Below are positions 52,836-62,217 of a stretch of 64,000 nt of DNA, in pieces. Numbering within the stretch: the stretch's first letter is position 1; each line of letters opens with the position of its first letter. Below the pieces are notes generated by a model. The model was not told where the DNA came from, searched no databases, and worked only from the letters and a program-made list of their open reading frames with translations. A program made the translations under genes and the position numbers. Origin of the DNA: Cellulosilyticum lentocellum DSM 5427 (GTDB lineage Bacteria; Bacillota; Clostridia; Lachnospirales; Cellulosilyticaceae); assembly GCF_000178835.2 (NCBI RefSeq), contig NC_015275.1, positions 703,001-767,000 on the forward strand, given 5' to 3'.

Positions 52836-54104
52836 ATGGGGTTGTTTAAAAGTTTATTTGGCGGGAAGAAAGAAGAAGCGCCTGTGCAAAAGAAATTTCC
52901 TATTGTATGCCCGCATTGTTTTAATAAATTTAGTCCAGACACAGTCGTCTTTAGAGCAGCTCATTCAAAGGAAGAAGATGAAGAGTATTGTCTTCAAGAA
53001 GATGCTAAGCTGAATGAATACTTAGAGCGTTTTGGCTTAGAGGGCAGTGAGGAATTAGAAGCTGTTCTTAATCCTTATTTGGTACCAGCAGAAAATAGGC
53101 ATTATGTAGATGATGTACTTATTAGCATGAAAGACAAATATAATGTAGAGACCAAAAAGAGATTATGTCCTTATTGTCACAATGATTTGCCTTATTCAGC
53201 AGGGCGTGCGCCAAGTAATATCATTGCGATTATCGGCGCTTCTCAGGTAGGGAAGTCTGTTTATATGGCCTCGCTTATTAATACTTTAGAAAACGTTACA
53301 GCGCATAACTTTGAAGCAGCTTGTTTACCAATCAATAGTGATACAAGTAGACGTTTTCGTAGTCAATATTTAGATCCTTTATTCTTGCAAAATAGTTTAA
53401 TAGAATCTACCCAAAAGGAAAGAAAACAGGAACCCTTTATTTTTCAATTTAAGTTCAAGGATCCTTCTAAAGAACCGTTAAGCTTGGTATTCTTTGATGT
53501 AGCGGGAGAAGGAATGGTAGAAGAGGAATATTTAGATCTTTATGCCAATCATATTAGAAATGCAGAAGGGATTTTATTTTTAGTGGATCCATTACAGCTC
53601 TCTACTATCAGACGTAAGTTAATACTTAATCAAGATGACAATGGAGGAGATTTCACTTCTCAATATCAAGAATCTAGAGATGTAGTTGTAACCCTTGCTG
53701 AACATTTTATTGGAAGCCAGGAAGATGGGAAAACTAGTATACCAACAGCTGTTGTGATTACTAAAAGTGATATGCTTACTTCTTTAGCAGAAGAAGAAGG
53801 GGAATATATTAAACCTAATAGTAATGTATTTGAAAATTATATCCATAAGGGTTATTTTAACTTAAATGAATATGAAAATATTAATGGCGAAGTACAACGT
53901 TTCTTAGAAAAAGTAGATCTTGCTTTTAAAGACGCCGTAGAAGTACATTTTAAAAATGTCTCTTATTTCGCAGTGTCTTCACTAGGACAAAATCCAGTAG
54001 AAGGAAAATTAGAAAAGGTGATTCAACCTATGCGTATTGATGAGCCGTTTTTATGGCTATTATATAAATTAGGTTATATAAGTAGCAATGAAGGGGTGAG
54101 ATAA
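52836..54104 (+). CDS. Zinc-ribbon P-loop GTPase (double-GTPase/DO-GTPase-like)
   Basis: 422 aa. An N-terminal ribbon is split by a helical insert: CPHC at 25-28 and CPYC at 111-114. The GTPase core follows: Walker A GASQVGKS (134-141), G3 DVAGEG (221-226), G4 TKSD (309-312). The Gly-Glu-Gly in G3 replaces the usual DxxG-Q pattern, so GTP hydrolysis may need a partner. Such GTPases occur beside GAP1 proteins in predicted conflict systems. The next gene, a GAP1-type protein, begins directly after its stop codon, supporting a complex. Confidence 0.78.
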   Translation: MGLFKSLFGGKKEEAPVQKKFPIVCPHCFNKFSPDTVVFRAAHSKEEDEEYCLQEDAKLNEYLERFGLEGSEELEAVLNPYLVPAENRHYVDDVLISMKDKYNVETKKRLCPYCHNDLPYSAGRAPSNIIAIIGASQVGKSVYMASLINTLENVTAHNFEAACLPINSDTSRRFRSQYLDPLFLQNSLIESTQKERKQEPFIFQFKFKDPSKEPLSLVFFDVAGEGMVEEEYLDLYANHIRNAEGILFLVDPLQLSTIRRKLILNQDDNGGDFTSQYQESRDVVVTLAEHFIGSQEDGKTSIPTAVVITKSDMLTSLAEEEGEYIKPNSNVFENYIHKGYFNLNEYENINGEVQRFLEKVDLAFKDAVEVHFKNVSYFAVSSLGQNPVEGKLEKVIQPMRIDEPFLWLLYKLGYISSNEGVR

Positions 54105-56717
54105 ATGATTGAGCAACAATATTATACAAGGGAACGTGGTGGTCTGTTCTCAAAAACAGATGGTTACGATACCATTGCCAAGTCTCCTAAGCTCAAGCTA
54201 GAATTTATAAAAAAATATCTTCATCCATTATGTAGCTATGATAGTCCTAGCGAACTACAAAAAAGTGGGGAGGAAGATGAGACCAAGTATCCCCCCAATC
54301 TTGTAATTATGCCAGTAGCTTCAGGTGAACTCATTATTGGACAAGCGGTCTATAAAAGTAAAGACTTTACAGGTCTTCGTTCTACATTCTTCATGCATAA
54401 TTATGTGCTATCAGCCAATGAAAAACACCGTTATGTAAAAGAACCAGAAAAGTTATTTGGTATTACCCAGTTTCAAACAGCTTATGATATAGGCTTAGGA
54501 TCAGAACTTCCAACTTTAGCAGCTATTCCTTATGAAGGCAATTCAGTATTATTTAAGGATAGAGCACGCCTTTTAAGTGAGCTAAAAATGGATGAAATAC
54601 TTTTTGAAAAGCTTTTAGCTGCCATTTTTACTGCAGCGAGCTCAAAGAAAAAGGTCTTTATTGTTTTAGATGTGCCTATTTCTGAATTGGGGACTTACGC
54701 CAAGGCTTTACTTTATCATGTGTACCTTAGTTTGCCTTGGAGTGTAACAGAGGAATTAGGTGTAAGTACCTATTCGCGTAGTAGCGAAGCTAAAAAGAAT
54801 ATTCATATTACGTTTTTAGAGAAGGATGCACTTCGTTATGATGGAAAAGTAACAAAGGAATTTGTATTAGATTTCGTGAGTCAAAAGTTTTTAAACTTAG
54901 ATGAGACCACTCATTTAGATCCTTATTTTAAAGTGGCAGCTATGTTTAGGTCGATAAAGCCATTATGGGAAAAATTTAATAGCTATGGTGAGCAGCTCTT
55001 AAAGGCCATGAAGGACAAGGGGGAGAAAACCCTTAGCTTTTATAACCGTACAGCTACTTTATTTGTTATCTATGCGTATTTGTCTAATCATAAGCCTTAT
55101 GTATTAGAGGAAGGTAGAGAAAGACAAGGATTTTTAACAGAAGCACTAAGTTATTTAAACCTACCTATTGGAGATGAGTTTAAGAGAGAACTCATAGAGG
55201 TGATTGGATATGCAATCAGTAGCTTAGAAGCTAGTTTAAGAGGTGGAGTACTTCTAAGTCGGGAAGAAATAGTAGCTATGCTGAATTTTAAACTTAAGGT
55301 TAATCAAGGCAGTAAAACTAACTTTGAAGATATGCTACGTATTTTATTAGAAGCCATAGAAGTAGCTAGAAGAGAAAATAATGGAGCCTATATAAAAGAA
55401 ATCTTTGCTAAAGCAAGCAAGGAAACAGCGCTTTATCAAAGTTTATTTGAAAAGTTATATAGTAGAGAAGAATTAAAAGAAGAAGTGGCTTATACCTATA
55501 TAAAAGAAGCATTTGAGGGTATTAATAACCTAGATGCTTTTATTACTAAGGTGAAAGAATTTGAGCCTATAGAAAGTATTTTGTTTACCGATGTTTATTA
55601 CTCTAATATAGTGAAAACGAGATTTATGGACTGCTTAAGGGCAGCTAGCAATAAAGTCAAGCTATTAGAAAAAGTCCAGCAGTGGTGTGAAAAGCATCAA
55701 GGGCGTTTATATGAAGAACTTGTTGTTTTAGCAGAAGAACATTTCTTAAAGCATATACGTTTAGAAACAATAGAGTCTGAAGCTGCTTTATGTCATATTA
55801 CATTTAAACATATTTATGACGATGAAAATTATGAGGCTATTAAAGACTATCAAAAGCTGAAGACAAGTCTCGAGGCAATGAGTCCGAAGCATATCAAAGT
55901 AAATAAAGCTGTACAGAAACAAATTCAACACTTTTATAAACAAACTGTAAAAAAAGAAGATTTTTATATGTTAGTGTATGCATTTCTTGAGCCAAACAAA
56001 GAGGCCTATAGTGAGGAAATGTGGCGTTTAAATTTAACCAAAGTTCTGGAATATTTGTATCCTATTAGCCCTGCGATCATGCTAGATTTTATTATTTGGA
56101 GTAAGGGACAAGAAATCTATATGAATAAGACCAGCTTTGATACAACAGTCATTCGTTTCTTTACTAAACTTAAAGAAAAAGAGGGTAAGTGGCCTAAAGA
56201 ACTAGCTAAACAAAAGTTAGAAGGTCAATTAAAAACAAAGACTTTATATGTTAAGCTGAATAAAGCAATGCAACCAGCCATTATAAAGCTACTTAGTCAA
56301 TATGGGAAGACAATAGCTATAACCTGTATGATTCTAATAGGTTGTGCAGGGGTAGGCATAGGAGGTTACTTTGCTTATAATTATTACCTAGCGCCACCAC
56401 CTAGCATAGATACAACAGCAGCAGAATTAGAGCAAAGTATTAAACTACCAGTAAATGAGCTGGGGTTACCGGAAGACCAAGTGAAAGCTCAGCTTAAGCT
56501 TTTAGAAGAAAATAATAAAAAGCAAAACGAAACTGATGAAACTAATAAAGACAAGCAAGGTGAGGCAGATGTAAAAGAAGAAAAAACTCAGCCATCAGTA
56601 AATGATAAGGAACAAGTAAAGACTCCAGCAGAAACTGAGACTAAGTCTGAAACACCAGATACATCGCAAAATGACAATAAGAAGCAAGAAAATACTTCAT
56701 CTCATACAGGAAACTAA
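54105..56717 (+). CDS. GTPase-associated protein (GAP1-N2/GAP1-M type) with membrane anchor
   Basis: 870 aa. The N-terminal region (about 1-150) reads QQYYTRERGGLFSKTDGYDT, then PVASGELIIGQAVY and FFMHNYVLS, the GAP1-N2 pattern. The following part (about 160-265) fits GAP1-M (KALLYHVYLSLPWSVTEE). A helical central region (about 270-720) leads to one membrane helix (about 735-760). A charged, Lys/Glu/Thr/Pro-rich tail of 100 residues would end outside the membrane. The family is named for association with the neighbouring kind of GTPase; a direct GAP activity is not shown. Last gene of the operon; no clear terminator follows. Confidence 0.75.
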   Translation: MIEQQYYTRERGGLFSKTDGYDTIAKSPKLKLEFIKKYLHPLCSYDSPSELQKSGEEDETKYPPNLVIMPVASGELIIGQAVYKSKDFTGLRSTFFMHNYVLSANEKHRYVKEPEKLFGITQFQTAYDIGLGSELPTLAAIPYEGNSVLFKDRARLLSELKMDEILFEKLLAAIFTAASSKKKVFIVLDVPISELGTYAKALLYHVYLSLPWSVTEELGVSTYSRSSEAKKNIHITFLEKDALRYDGKVTKEFVLDFVSQKFLNLDETTHLDPYFKVAAMFRSIKPLWEKFNSYGEQLLKAMKDKGEKTLSFYNRTATLFVIYAYLSNHKPYVLEEGRERQGFLTEALSYLNLPIGDEFKRELIEVIGYAISSLEASLRGGVLLSREEIVAMLNFKLKVNQGSKTNFEDMLRILLEAIEVARRENNGAYIKEIFAKASKETALYQSLFEKLYSREELKEEVAYTYIKEAFEGINNLDAFITKVKEFEPIESILFTDVYYSNIVKTRFMDCLRAASNKVKLLEKVQQWCEKHQGRLYEELVVLAEEHFLKHIRLETIESEAALCHITFKHIYDDENYEAIKDYQKLKTSLEAMSPKHIKVNKAVQKQIQHFYKQTVKKEDFYMLVYAFLEPNKEAYSEEMWRLNLTKVLEYLYPISPAIMLDFIIWSKGQEIYMNKTSFDTTVIRFFTKLKEKEGKWPKELAKQKLEGQLKTKTLYVKLNKAMQPAIIKLLSQYGKTIAITCMILIGCAGVGIGGYFAYNYYLAPPPSIDTTAAELEQSIKLPVNELGLPEDQVKAQLKLLEENNKKQNETDETNKDKQGEADVKEEKTQPSVNDKEQVKTPAETETKSETPDTSQNDNKKQENTSSHTGN

Positions 56718-56838
56718 ATAAGTTGAAAAGTGATTGGAAAAATATATAATATTTAAACTATGGTAAAACGGAGATTTTTATAAAAAAAAGACTAGACGAA
56801 CCCGATACTTTCTGTTATTATAATCAAGTATCAGGTTT

Positions 56839-56920
56839 GCGGGCGTGGCGGAATTGGCAGACGCACTAGACTTAGGATCTAGCGCCGCGAGGTGTAAGGG
56901 TTCGACTCCCTTCGCCCGCA
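56839..56920 (+). tRNA. tRNA-Leu (anticodon TAG)
   Basis: 82 bases, class II with a long variable arm (CGCCGCGAGGTG). Acceptor stem GCGGGCG/CGCCCGC with A discriminator; anticodon loop CTTAGGA between CTAGA and TCTAG. No encoded CCA. TATAAT at 56819-56824 may be its -10 box, though no good -35 is seen. Confidence 0.95.
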
Positions 56921-56924
56921 TAAT

Positions 56925-56963
56925 AAAAAGACGTATTCATTTTAAATGAATACGTCTTTTTTT
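56925..56963. terminator. Terminator after tRNA-Leu (bidirectional)
   Basis: AAAAGACGTATTCATTT pairs perfectly with its complement and ends in seven T. It also lies at the end of the convergent AraC gene. Confidence 0.88.
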
Positions 56964-56986
56964 GCTTTAATTAAAAGTGGCTATTA

Positions 56987-57835
56987 TTAAAATTTATTAA
57001 TTTTACGATATTGCAAAGGAGAAACACCAAGAAGTTGTTTAAAAACTCGCCCAAAGTGAGTAGAGTTGCTATAACCCACTGCTATGGCAATTTCTAGTAT
57101 ACTTAAATTAGTTTTTTGAAGAAGCTCTTCACTAGCACGTATACGAACAGTATTAACGTATTGAGTGAAATGGAATCCTGTTACTTCATTAAAGGTTCTA
57201 GAGAGATAGTAACTATTCATATAAAACAGATTAGCTACTTTATCTAAAGATAGGTCTTCTTTATAATGAATGTTAATATAGCTAGTGATTTCAGATATTT
57301 TTTTGTGTAAGCTACTTGGAAATTCTAAGTAGCTATTTTTAATTTCAGGAGAAAACCTACCTAGAAAAATAAGAAGCTCTAATAAGTAAACCTTTATACA
57401 AGAAGTATAACCCTCTGAGCGTTTGGTATCTTCTTCTAGCATACAGTAAAGTAACTTTTCTATAAAAAGTTGTTCTTTAGGACCTAGATTAAACACAGGA
57501 GTGGTTTTTTCAAAGCATTGAAATAAATCAAAGTCGTCAACAGCTTCTTTAAATGCTTTTAGATAACTAGGATCGAAGTAAATTAAAATACGCTCATGAG
57601 TATTGCCTCCAGCTTGCAGTGTTTTATGTAGTTCATAACTATTAATAAGAGCAATATCACCTTTTTTGAGATAATAAGAACGGTCTTTAATGAAATAATA
57701 ACGTTCACCTGAGAGTTGGTAATAAATTTCATAATAGCTATGATAGTGATTAGATGGCATATTAAGTGCTGTTTCGCGCTTAACATATTCAATGATATAG
57801 CCGCTTTGCTTGATAGGATCTTGTTTGTCACTCAT
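56987..57835 (-). CDS. AraC-family regulator with N-terminal cupin domain
   Basis: 282 aa. The N-terminal sugar-sensing cupin (about 15-140) reads HYHSYYEIYYQLSGERYYFI then LKKGDIALINSYELHKT. Two helix-turn-helix motifs form the C-terminal domain (about 180-280): VANLFYMNSYYLSRTFNEVT and AVGYSNSTHFGRVFKQ. AAGGAGG precedes the start. It diverges from the GH4 alpha-galacturonidase gene and probably controls it in response to a galacturonate-related sugar; that link rests on gene order. Confidence 0.88.
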   Translation of the reverse strand: MSDKQDPIKQSGYIIEYVKRETALNMPSNHYHSYYEIYYQLSGERYYFIKDRSYYLKKGDIALINSYELHKTLQAGGNTHERILIYFDPSYLKAFKEAVDDFDLFQCFEKTTPVFNLGPKEQLFIEKLLYCMLEEDTKRSEGYTSCIKVYLLELLIFLGRFSPEIKNSYLEFPSSLHKKISEITSYINIHYKEDLSLDKVANLFYMNSYYLSRTFNEVTGFHFTQYVNTVRIRASEELLQKTNLSILEIAIAVGYSNSTHFGRVFKQLLGVSPLQYRKINKF

Positions 57836-57989
57836 CGAAGATGCACCTCCTTGTTAAGTATATAATATATAATTTTAAATAGGAACAAAAAAAGACTAAT
57901 TTAAAGAAAAAGAACAATAAATACAGAGAAATATAAAAATAATAAAGGTACAATAAAGATATATGATAGGGGAAAGGAGCCTAAAAAAG

Positions 57990-59381
57990 ATGAAGTACAT
58001 TGAAGATAGAGTCGAAGATATACAAATCACCTATATTGGTGGGGGGTCTAGAGGTTGGGCATGGCAACTGATGAGTGATTTGGCAAGAGAGCCACAATTA
58101 GCGGGGACAGTAACGCTTTATGATATTGATTATGAGGCAGCATTGCAGAATGAAAAGATAGGTAATCGTCTAAAAGATAGAGAAGATGTCAAAGGTAAGT
58201 GGCAATATAGGGCAGATAAAAGCTTGGAGAGTGCTTTAAAGGGAGCAGATTTTGTTGTGATTTCCATTTTGCCAGGTACTTTTGATGAGATGGCTTCCGA
58301 TGTACACGCACCAGAAAAATATGGGATTTATCAATCTGTTGGGGATACAGTTGGCCCAGGGGGACTTATTAGGGGGCTAAGAACCGTCCCTATGTATGTG
58401 GAGTTCGCAAAAGCTATAGAAAAGAATTGTCCTGAGGCTTTCGTTATTAACTATACCAATCCTATGTCTTTATGTGTAAAAACGCTTTATGAGGTATTTC
58501 CAGGGATTAAAGCATTTGGTTGTTGCCACGAGGTATTTAATGCACAGAATTTATTAGCAGCAGCATTAAAGGATATAGAGGGCATAGAAGGAGCTACAAG
58601 AGAAGAAATCAAGATAAATGTCAAGGGAATTAATCATTTTACTTGGATTGATGAGGCTTCTTATAAAGGATTAGATTTAATGCCAATTTACAAACAGTTT
58701 GTAGACAAATATTATGAAAACGGTTTTGAAGAAGGAAAAACAGGAAACTGGATGAATGACTTCTTTGAATCAGCTAATAGAGTGAAGTTTGATCTTTTTA
58801 AGCGATACGGTATTATTGCAGCAGCAGGAGATAGACACCTAGCTGAGTTTATGTCAGGTAACTGGTATATAGAGAATCCAGAAACAGTTATGGATTGGAA
58901 ATTTAGTTTAACACCTGTTAGCTGGAGAAAAGAGGATTTAAAAGAAAGATTAGCTAAAAGTAAGAGACTTGTTAAAGGCGAAGAAGTTTTCGAAGTTAAA
59001 GATTCAGGAGAAGAAGGCGTTAGACAAATCAAGGCATTAGTTGGTCTCGAAGAACTAGTAACCAATGTTAACTTGCCTAATGAAGGTCAAATCTTTAATC
59101 TGCCAAGAGGCTCTATTGTAGAAACCAATGCCATTTTTAGAAGAGGACAGGTATTACCTATAGTAGCGGGAAAACTTCCAAGTGCTATTCAAGGAATAGC
59201 AACACGCCATATTACCAATGCACATCTTATTCTAGAAGCCGCATTAGAAAAAGATAAGAAAAAAGCTTTTGTAGCTTTTGCTAATGATCCATTAGTCAAT
59301 ATATCCTTAGAGGATACAGAGGAGCTTTTTGAAGAAATGCTCAAAAATACAGCAGCTTATTTACCTGGCTGGAAACTATAA
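57990..59381 (+). CDS. lplD: GH4 glycosidase, alpha-galacturonidase type (CHEV motif)
   Basis: 463 aa from the ATG at 57990, ten bases after AAAGGAG; an ATG at 57963 lacks a site. The NAD-binding loop TYIGGGSRGWAWQL is at 14-27, NYTNPMS at 154-160, and the metal-binding motif CHEV at 179-182. GH4 enzymes use NAD+ and Mn2+ in an oxidation-elimination mechanism, and the CHEV variant marks alpha-galacturonidases rather than alpha-galactosidases (CHSV) or 6-phosphoglucosidases (CN-P). It is cytoplasmic and would release galacturonate from imported pectin fragments. It diverges from an AraC regulator. Confidence 0.85.
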   Translation: MKYIEDRVEDIQITYIGGGSRGWAWQLMSDLAREPQLAGTVTLYDIDYEAALQNEKIGNRLKDREDVKGKWQYRADKSLESALKGADFVVISILPGTFDEMASDVHAPEKYGIYQSVGDTVGPGGLIRGLRTVPMYVEFAKAIEKNCPEAFVINYTNPMSLCVKTLYEVFPGIKAFGCCHEVFNAQNLLAAALKDIEGIEGATREEIKINVKGINHFTWIDEASYKGLDLMPIYKQFVDKYYENGFEEGKTGNWMNDFFESANRVKFDLFKRYGIIAAAGDRHLAEFMSGNWYIENPETVMDWKFSLTPVSWRKEDLKERLAKSKRLVKGEEVFEVKDSGEEGVRQIKALVGLEELVTNVNLPNEGQIFNLPRGSIVETNAIFRRGQVLPIVAGKLPSAIQGIATRHITNAHLILEAALEKDKKKAFVAFANDPLVNISLEDTEELFEEMLKNTAAYLPGWKL

Positions 59382-59418
59382 ATATAGAGCACTTAAAATT
59401 TAATAGGAAATAATTCAC

Positions 59419-59469
59419 AAAAATACTTTTATTCAAGAGACTCGCTAGCCCTTGAATAGAAGTATTTTT
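59419..59469 (+). terminator. Intrinsic terminator after the GH4 gene
   Basis: AAAAATACTT...TATTCAAG pairs with CTTGAATA...AAGTATTTTT around a GC-containing loop. Confidence 0.85.
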
Positions 59470-59588
59470 CCTATAATAGGAACAATTTACTTCTTGAGGT
59501 TTCAAGTAATATGTAGTATGATTAAAGGTATGGATGTAAGCGAATAGATTAATTTCACTTATAAATTATTTAATAGATTGTAGAGGTA

Positions 59589-61367
59589 ATGATTATAGAA
59601 AGTATATTATTTAACCAACTAGAAGTATCAGAAGACATTATTAGAGCGGCTCATGACATGGGATTTGAGGAAACAACACCTATTCAAGGAAAAGCAATCC
59701 CTATTATTTTACAAGGTAATGATATTATTGCACAAGCGCCAACAGGAACTGGTAAAACTTGTGCATTCGGTATTCCAGCAATAGAAAGTGTTGACACTAC
59801 GAATGAAAAAGTACAGGTGCTTATTCTTTGTCCAACGCGTGAACTTGTTATCCAAACAACTGAAGAGCTTTCAGCTCTTGCTAAATATAAGAGAGGTATA
59901 CGTACTCTTCCTATCTATGGAGGACAACAAATAGATAGACAGATTATAGCTCTTAAAAAGAGACCTCAAATTATTGTAGGTACTCCAGGTAGAATTATGG
60001 ATCACCTTAGAAGAGGAACTTTAAAATTAGAACATTTAAAAATGATTATCTTAGATGAAGCAGACGAAATGCTTAACATGGGATTCCGTGAAGATATTGA
60101 TGTTATTTTAGAAAGTGTACCAGAAGAACGTCAATTTGTACTTTTCTCAGCTACTTTAGCAAAAGCCATTTTAGATATTGCTAACAAATATCAAAATAAC
60201 CCAATCACTGTTAATGTTGTTCATAAAGAGTTAACAGTACCAACAGTTAAACAATACTATCTGGAAGTAAGAGATAGCAACAAGGTAGAAGTTTTATCTC
60301 GTCTAATTGATGCGAATAACTTTAAGCTTTCAGTAGTATTCTGTAACACTAAAAGGCGTGTAGATGATTTATGTAGAGACCTTCAAGCAAGAGGTTATAG
60401 TGCAGAATCACTTCACGGAGATATGAAACAACTTCAAAGAGATAATGTTATGTCTCGTTTTAGAAATGGGCTCATTGATATTCTTATAGCGACAGATGTT
60501 GCCGCTAGAGGAATTGACGTAGATGATGTAGATGCAGTATTTAACTATGATGTACCAAGTGATGAAGAGTACTATGTACACCGTATTGGTCGTACAGGTC
60601 GTGCACAAAGAGAGGGTGTTTCCTATACTTTTGCAGCTGGTAAAGAGTTAGCTAAATTACGTGATATTCAACGTTATACAAAATCAAAAATTAAGCTTAT
60701 TAAGCCACCTTCAATTGAAGATATTCAAGAAAATAAACTTTCTGGAATTATAGATGATGTAAAAGCTATTTTAGCTGAAGGTAAGCTTACAAAATATACA
60801 GGTTTTATTGAAAAGATGCTTGAAGAAGTAGGCGACATTGAGGATGAAAATTACGCAACATCTCTAGAAGTAGCAGCAGCCTTCCTTAAAATGACTATGG
60901 ATAAAATGGTTATGGGAGCTTCAGCAGAGTATTCAGTAGAAGACTTAGCAGCACGTAGCAATTATGATACAAGCAAAATTGATGGGGACTTTGTACGTTT
61001 ATTTATTAACCTTGGACGTAAAGACGAACTTCAAGTATCAGAACTTGTTAAATTTATCGCATCTAACTGTAATATTACAGGTAAGGAAATTGGCCGTGTA
61101 GATATGCTTGATAAATTCTCATTCTTTGAAATTCCAAAGAAACATCTTGGAGATATTATGGCTAACCTTGTAGGCGAAAGCTTAAAAGGACGAAGAGTGA
61201 ATATTGAAGTAGCTAATAGAAAACAAGATGGTAGAGATAGACAAATGGGTCGTAGTACATCAAGACGTCAGGAAAACAATGGTGAGAGACGTGGAGATAG
61301 TAATAGACGCCAAGATGGAAACCGTTCAAACTACCGTTCTCGTAGTAATGATAAGAATAATAGATAG
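59589..61367 (+). CDS. deaD: DEAD-box ATP-dependent RNA helicase (CshA/DeaD type)
   Basis: 592 aa. In order: the Q-motif region (FEETTPIQGKAIP), Walker A APTGTGKT (about 55-62), PTRELV, GTPGR, LDEADEML (Walker B), SAT, then the second RecA domain with ATDVAARGID and HRIGRTGRA. Residues about 485-560 form a DbpA-type RNA-binding domain, and an Arg/Gly/Asn/Ser-rich tail (about 560-592) adds unspecific RNA affinity. Likely roles are ribosome assembly, mRNA turnover and cold adaptation. The site GAGG lies only a few bases before the ATG at 59589, an unusually tight spacing. Confidence 0.93.
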   Translation: MIIESILFNQLEVSEDIIRAAHDMGFEETTPIQGKAIPIILQGNDIIAQAPTGTGKTCAFGIPAIESVDTTNEKVQVLILCPTRELVIQTTEELSALAKYKRGIRTLPIYGGQQIDRQIIALKKRPQIIVGTPGRIMDHLRRGTLKLEHLKMIILDEADEMLNMGFREDIDVILESVPEERQFVLFSATLAKAILDIANKYQNNPITVNVVHKELTVPTVKQYYLEVRDSNKVEVLSRLIDANNFKLSVVFCNTKRRVDDLCRDLQARGYSAESLHGDMKQLQRDNVMSRFRNGLIDILIATDVAARGIDVDDVDAVFNYDVPSDEEYYVHRIGRTGRAQREGVSYTFAAGKELAKLRDIQRYTKSKIKLIKPPSIEDIQENKLSGIIDDVKAILAEGKLTKYTGFIEKMLEEVGDIEDENYATSLEVAAAFLKMTMDKMVMGASAEYSVEDLAARSNYDTSKIDGDFVRLFINLGRKDELQVSELVKFIASNCNITGKEIGRVDMLDKFSFFEIPKKHLGDIMANLVGESLKGRRVNIEVANRKQDGRDRQMGRSTSRRQENNGERRGDSNRRQDGNRSNYRSRSNDKNNR

Positions 61368-61387
61368 TATGAGCAAATGAAGTCAAT

Positions 61388-61437
61388 AAAAATTGCTATC
61401 TCATATATTGTAAAATATATATGAGATAGCAATTTTT
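61388..61437. terminator. Bidirectional terminator between the helicase and DHFR genes
   Basis: A perfect 21-bp stem, 61388-61408 with 61417-61437, with A on one arm end and T on the other. It serves both convergent genes. Confidence 0.9.
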
Positions 61438-61455
61438 TATTGTAGGAAATATATA

Positions 61456-61944
61456 TTAATGACCTATTCTTTTCCAAAGAGTAAAGAAAAAATAATGACC
61501 AGTAGATGTTTGCGACTTACTACAAGTGGATTTTATCAATTGAAAATCTTTTTGATAATCGGGAAAGCAAGTATCACCCTCAACAACTTCATCAATTAAA
61601 GTAATGTATAAATATTCTGCGAAAGGTAAAAAGGCTTTATAAATTTCACCACCACCAATTACAAAAACTGCTTCTGTTGTTGTTTTGCATAACTCTAATG
61701 CTTCATTTAAGCTATGCAAAACAACAACACCCTCCGCAGAGAAGTTAGGGTTTGTAGTTAAAACCATATTGGTTCTATGGGGGAGAGGTTTACCTATGCT
61801 TTCGAAGGTCTTTCTTCCCATGATAACAGTATGCCCACTTGTTACTTCACGAAAATAAGCTAGGTCTTCAGGAATATGCCAAGGCATTTGATTGTGAAGT
61901 CCAATTTGATTATTTTTACTAACAGCTGCGATTAAACAAATCAA
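61456..61944 (-). CDS. folA: Dihydrofolate reductase
   Basis: 162 aa, starting at a TTG (61944-61942) with AAAGGAG 10 bases upstream; no ATG is available in frame near the conserved N terminus. It regenerates tetrahydrofolate using NADPH. Visible motifs are LIAAVSKNNQIG, MPWHIPEDLAYFR with catalytic Asp27, VIMGRKTFESIG and VFVIGGGEIYKAFL. The thymidylate synthase gene nearby is of the ThyX type, which does not produce dihydrofolate, so this enzyme serves general folate reduction. Confidence 0.94.
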   Translation of the reverse strand: MICLIAAVSKNNQIGLHNQMPWHIPEDLAYFREVTSGHTVIMGRKTFESIGKPLPHRTNMVLTTNPNFSAEGVVVLHSLNEALELCKTTTEAVFVIGGGEIYKAFLPFAEYLYITLIDEVVEGDTCFPDYQKDFQLIKSTCSKSQTSTGHYFFFTLWKRIGH

Positions 61945-62217
61945 TAGTGTAATCTCCTTTAAAGTTTGATAGAGTTATAGTATATCAAGGATATGATACT
62001 AATAGGTTAATATAGAAAAGAAGGTTGATAGTCATTAATGAAAGACAGGATTTAATAAGATACTTGCCAGTGGAAGTCTTTTGTAATACACTTTCATCAT
62101 AGAGAGAAATTAATCTACTATTACTTTTATCTATAACTAATTAAATTATAGTATAAACCATAAGCGTTAGTTTAGATAGGTTGTCTAATATATACAGAAA
62201 GATAAGAGGAGAATCAA

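Noticed and set aside
57990-59381. 6-phospho-beta-glucosidase annotation for the GH4 gene
   Set aside because: The metal motif is CHEV rather than the CN-P form of the phospho-glycosidase branch.
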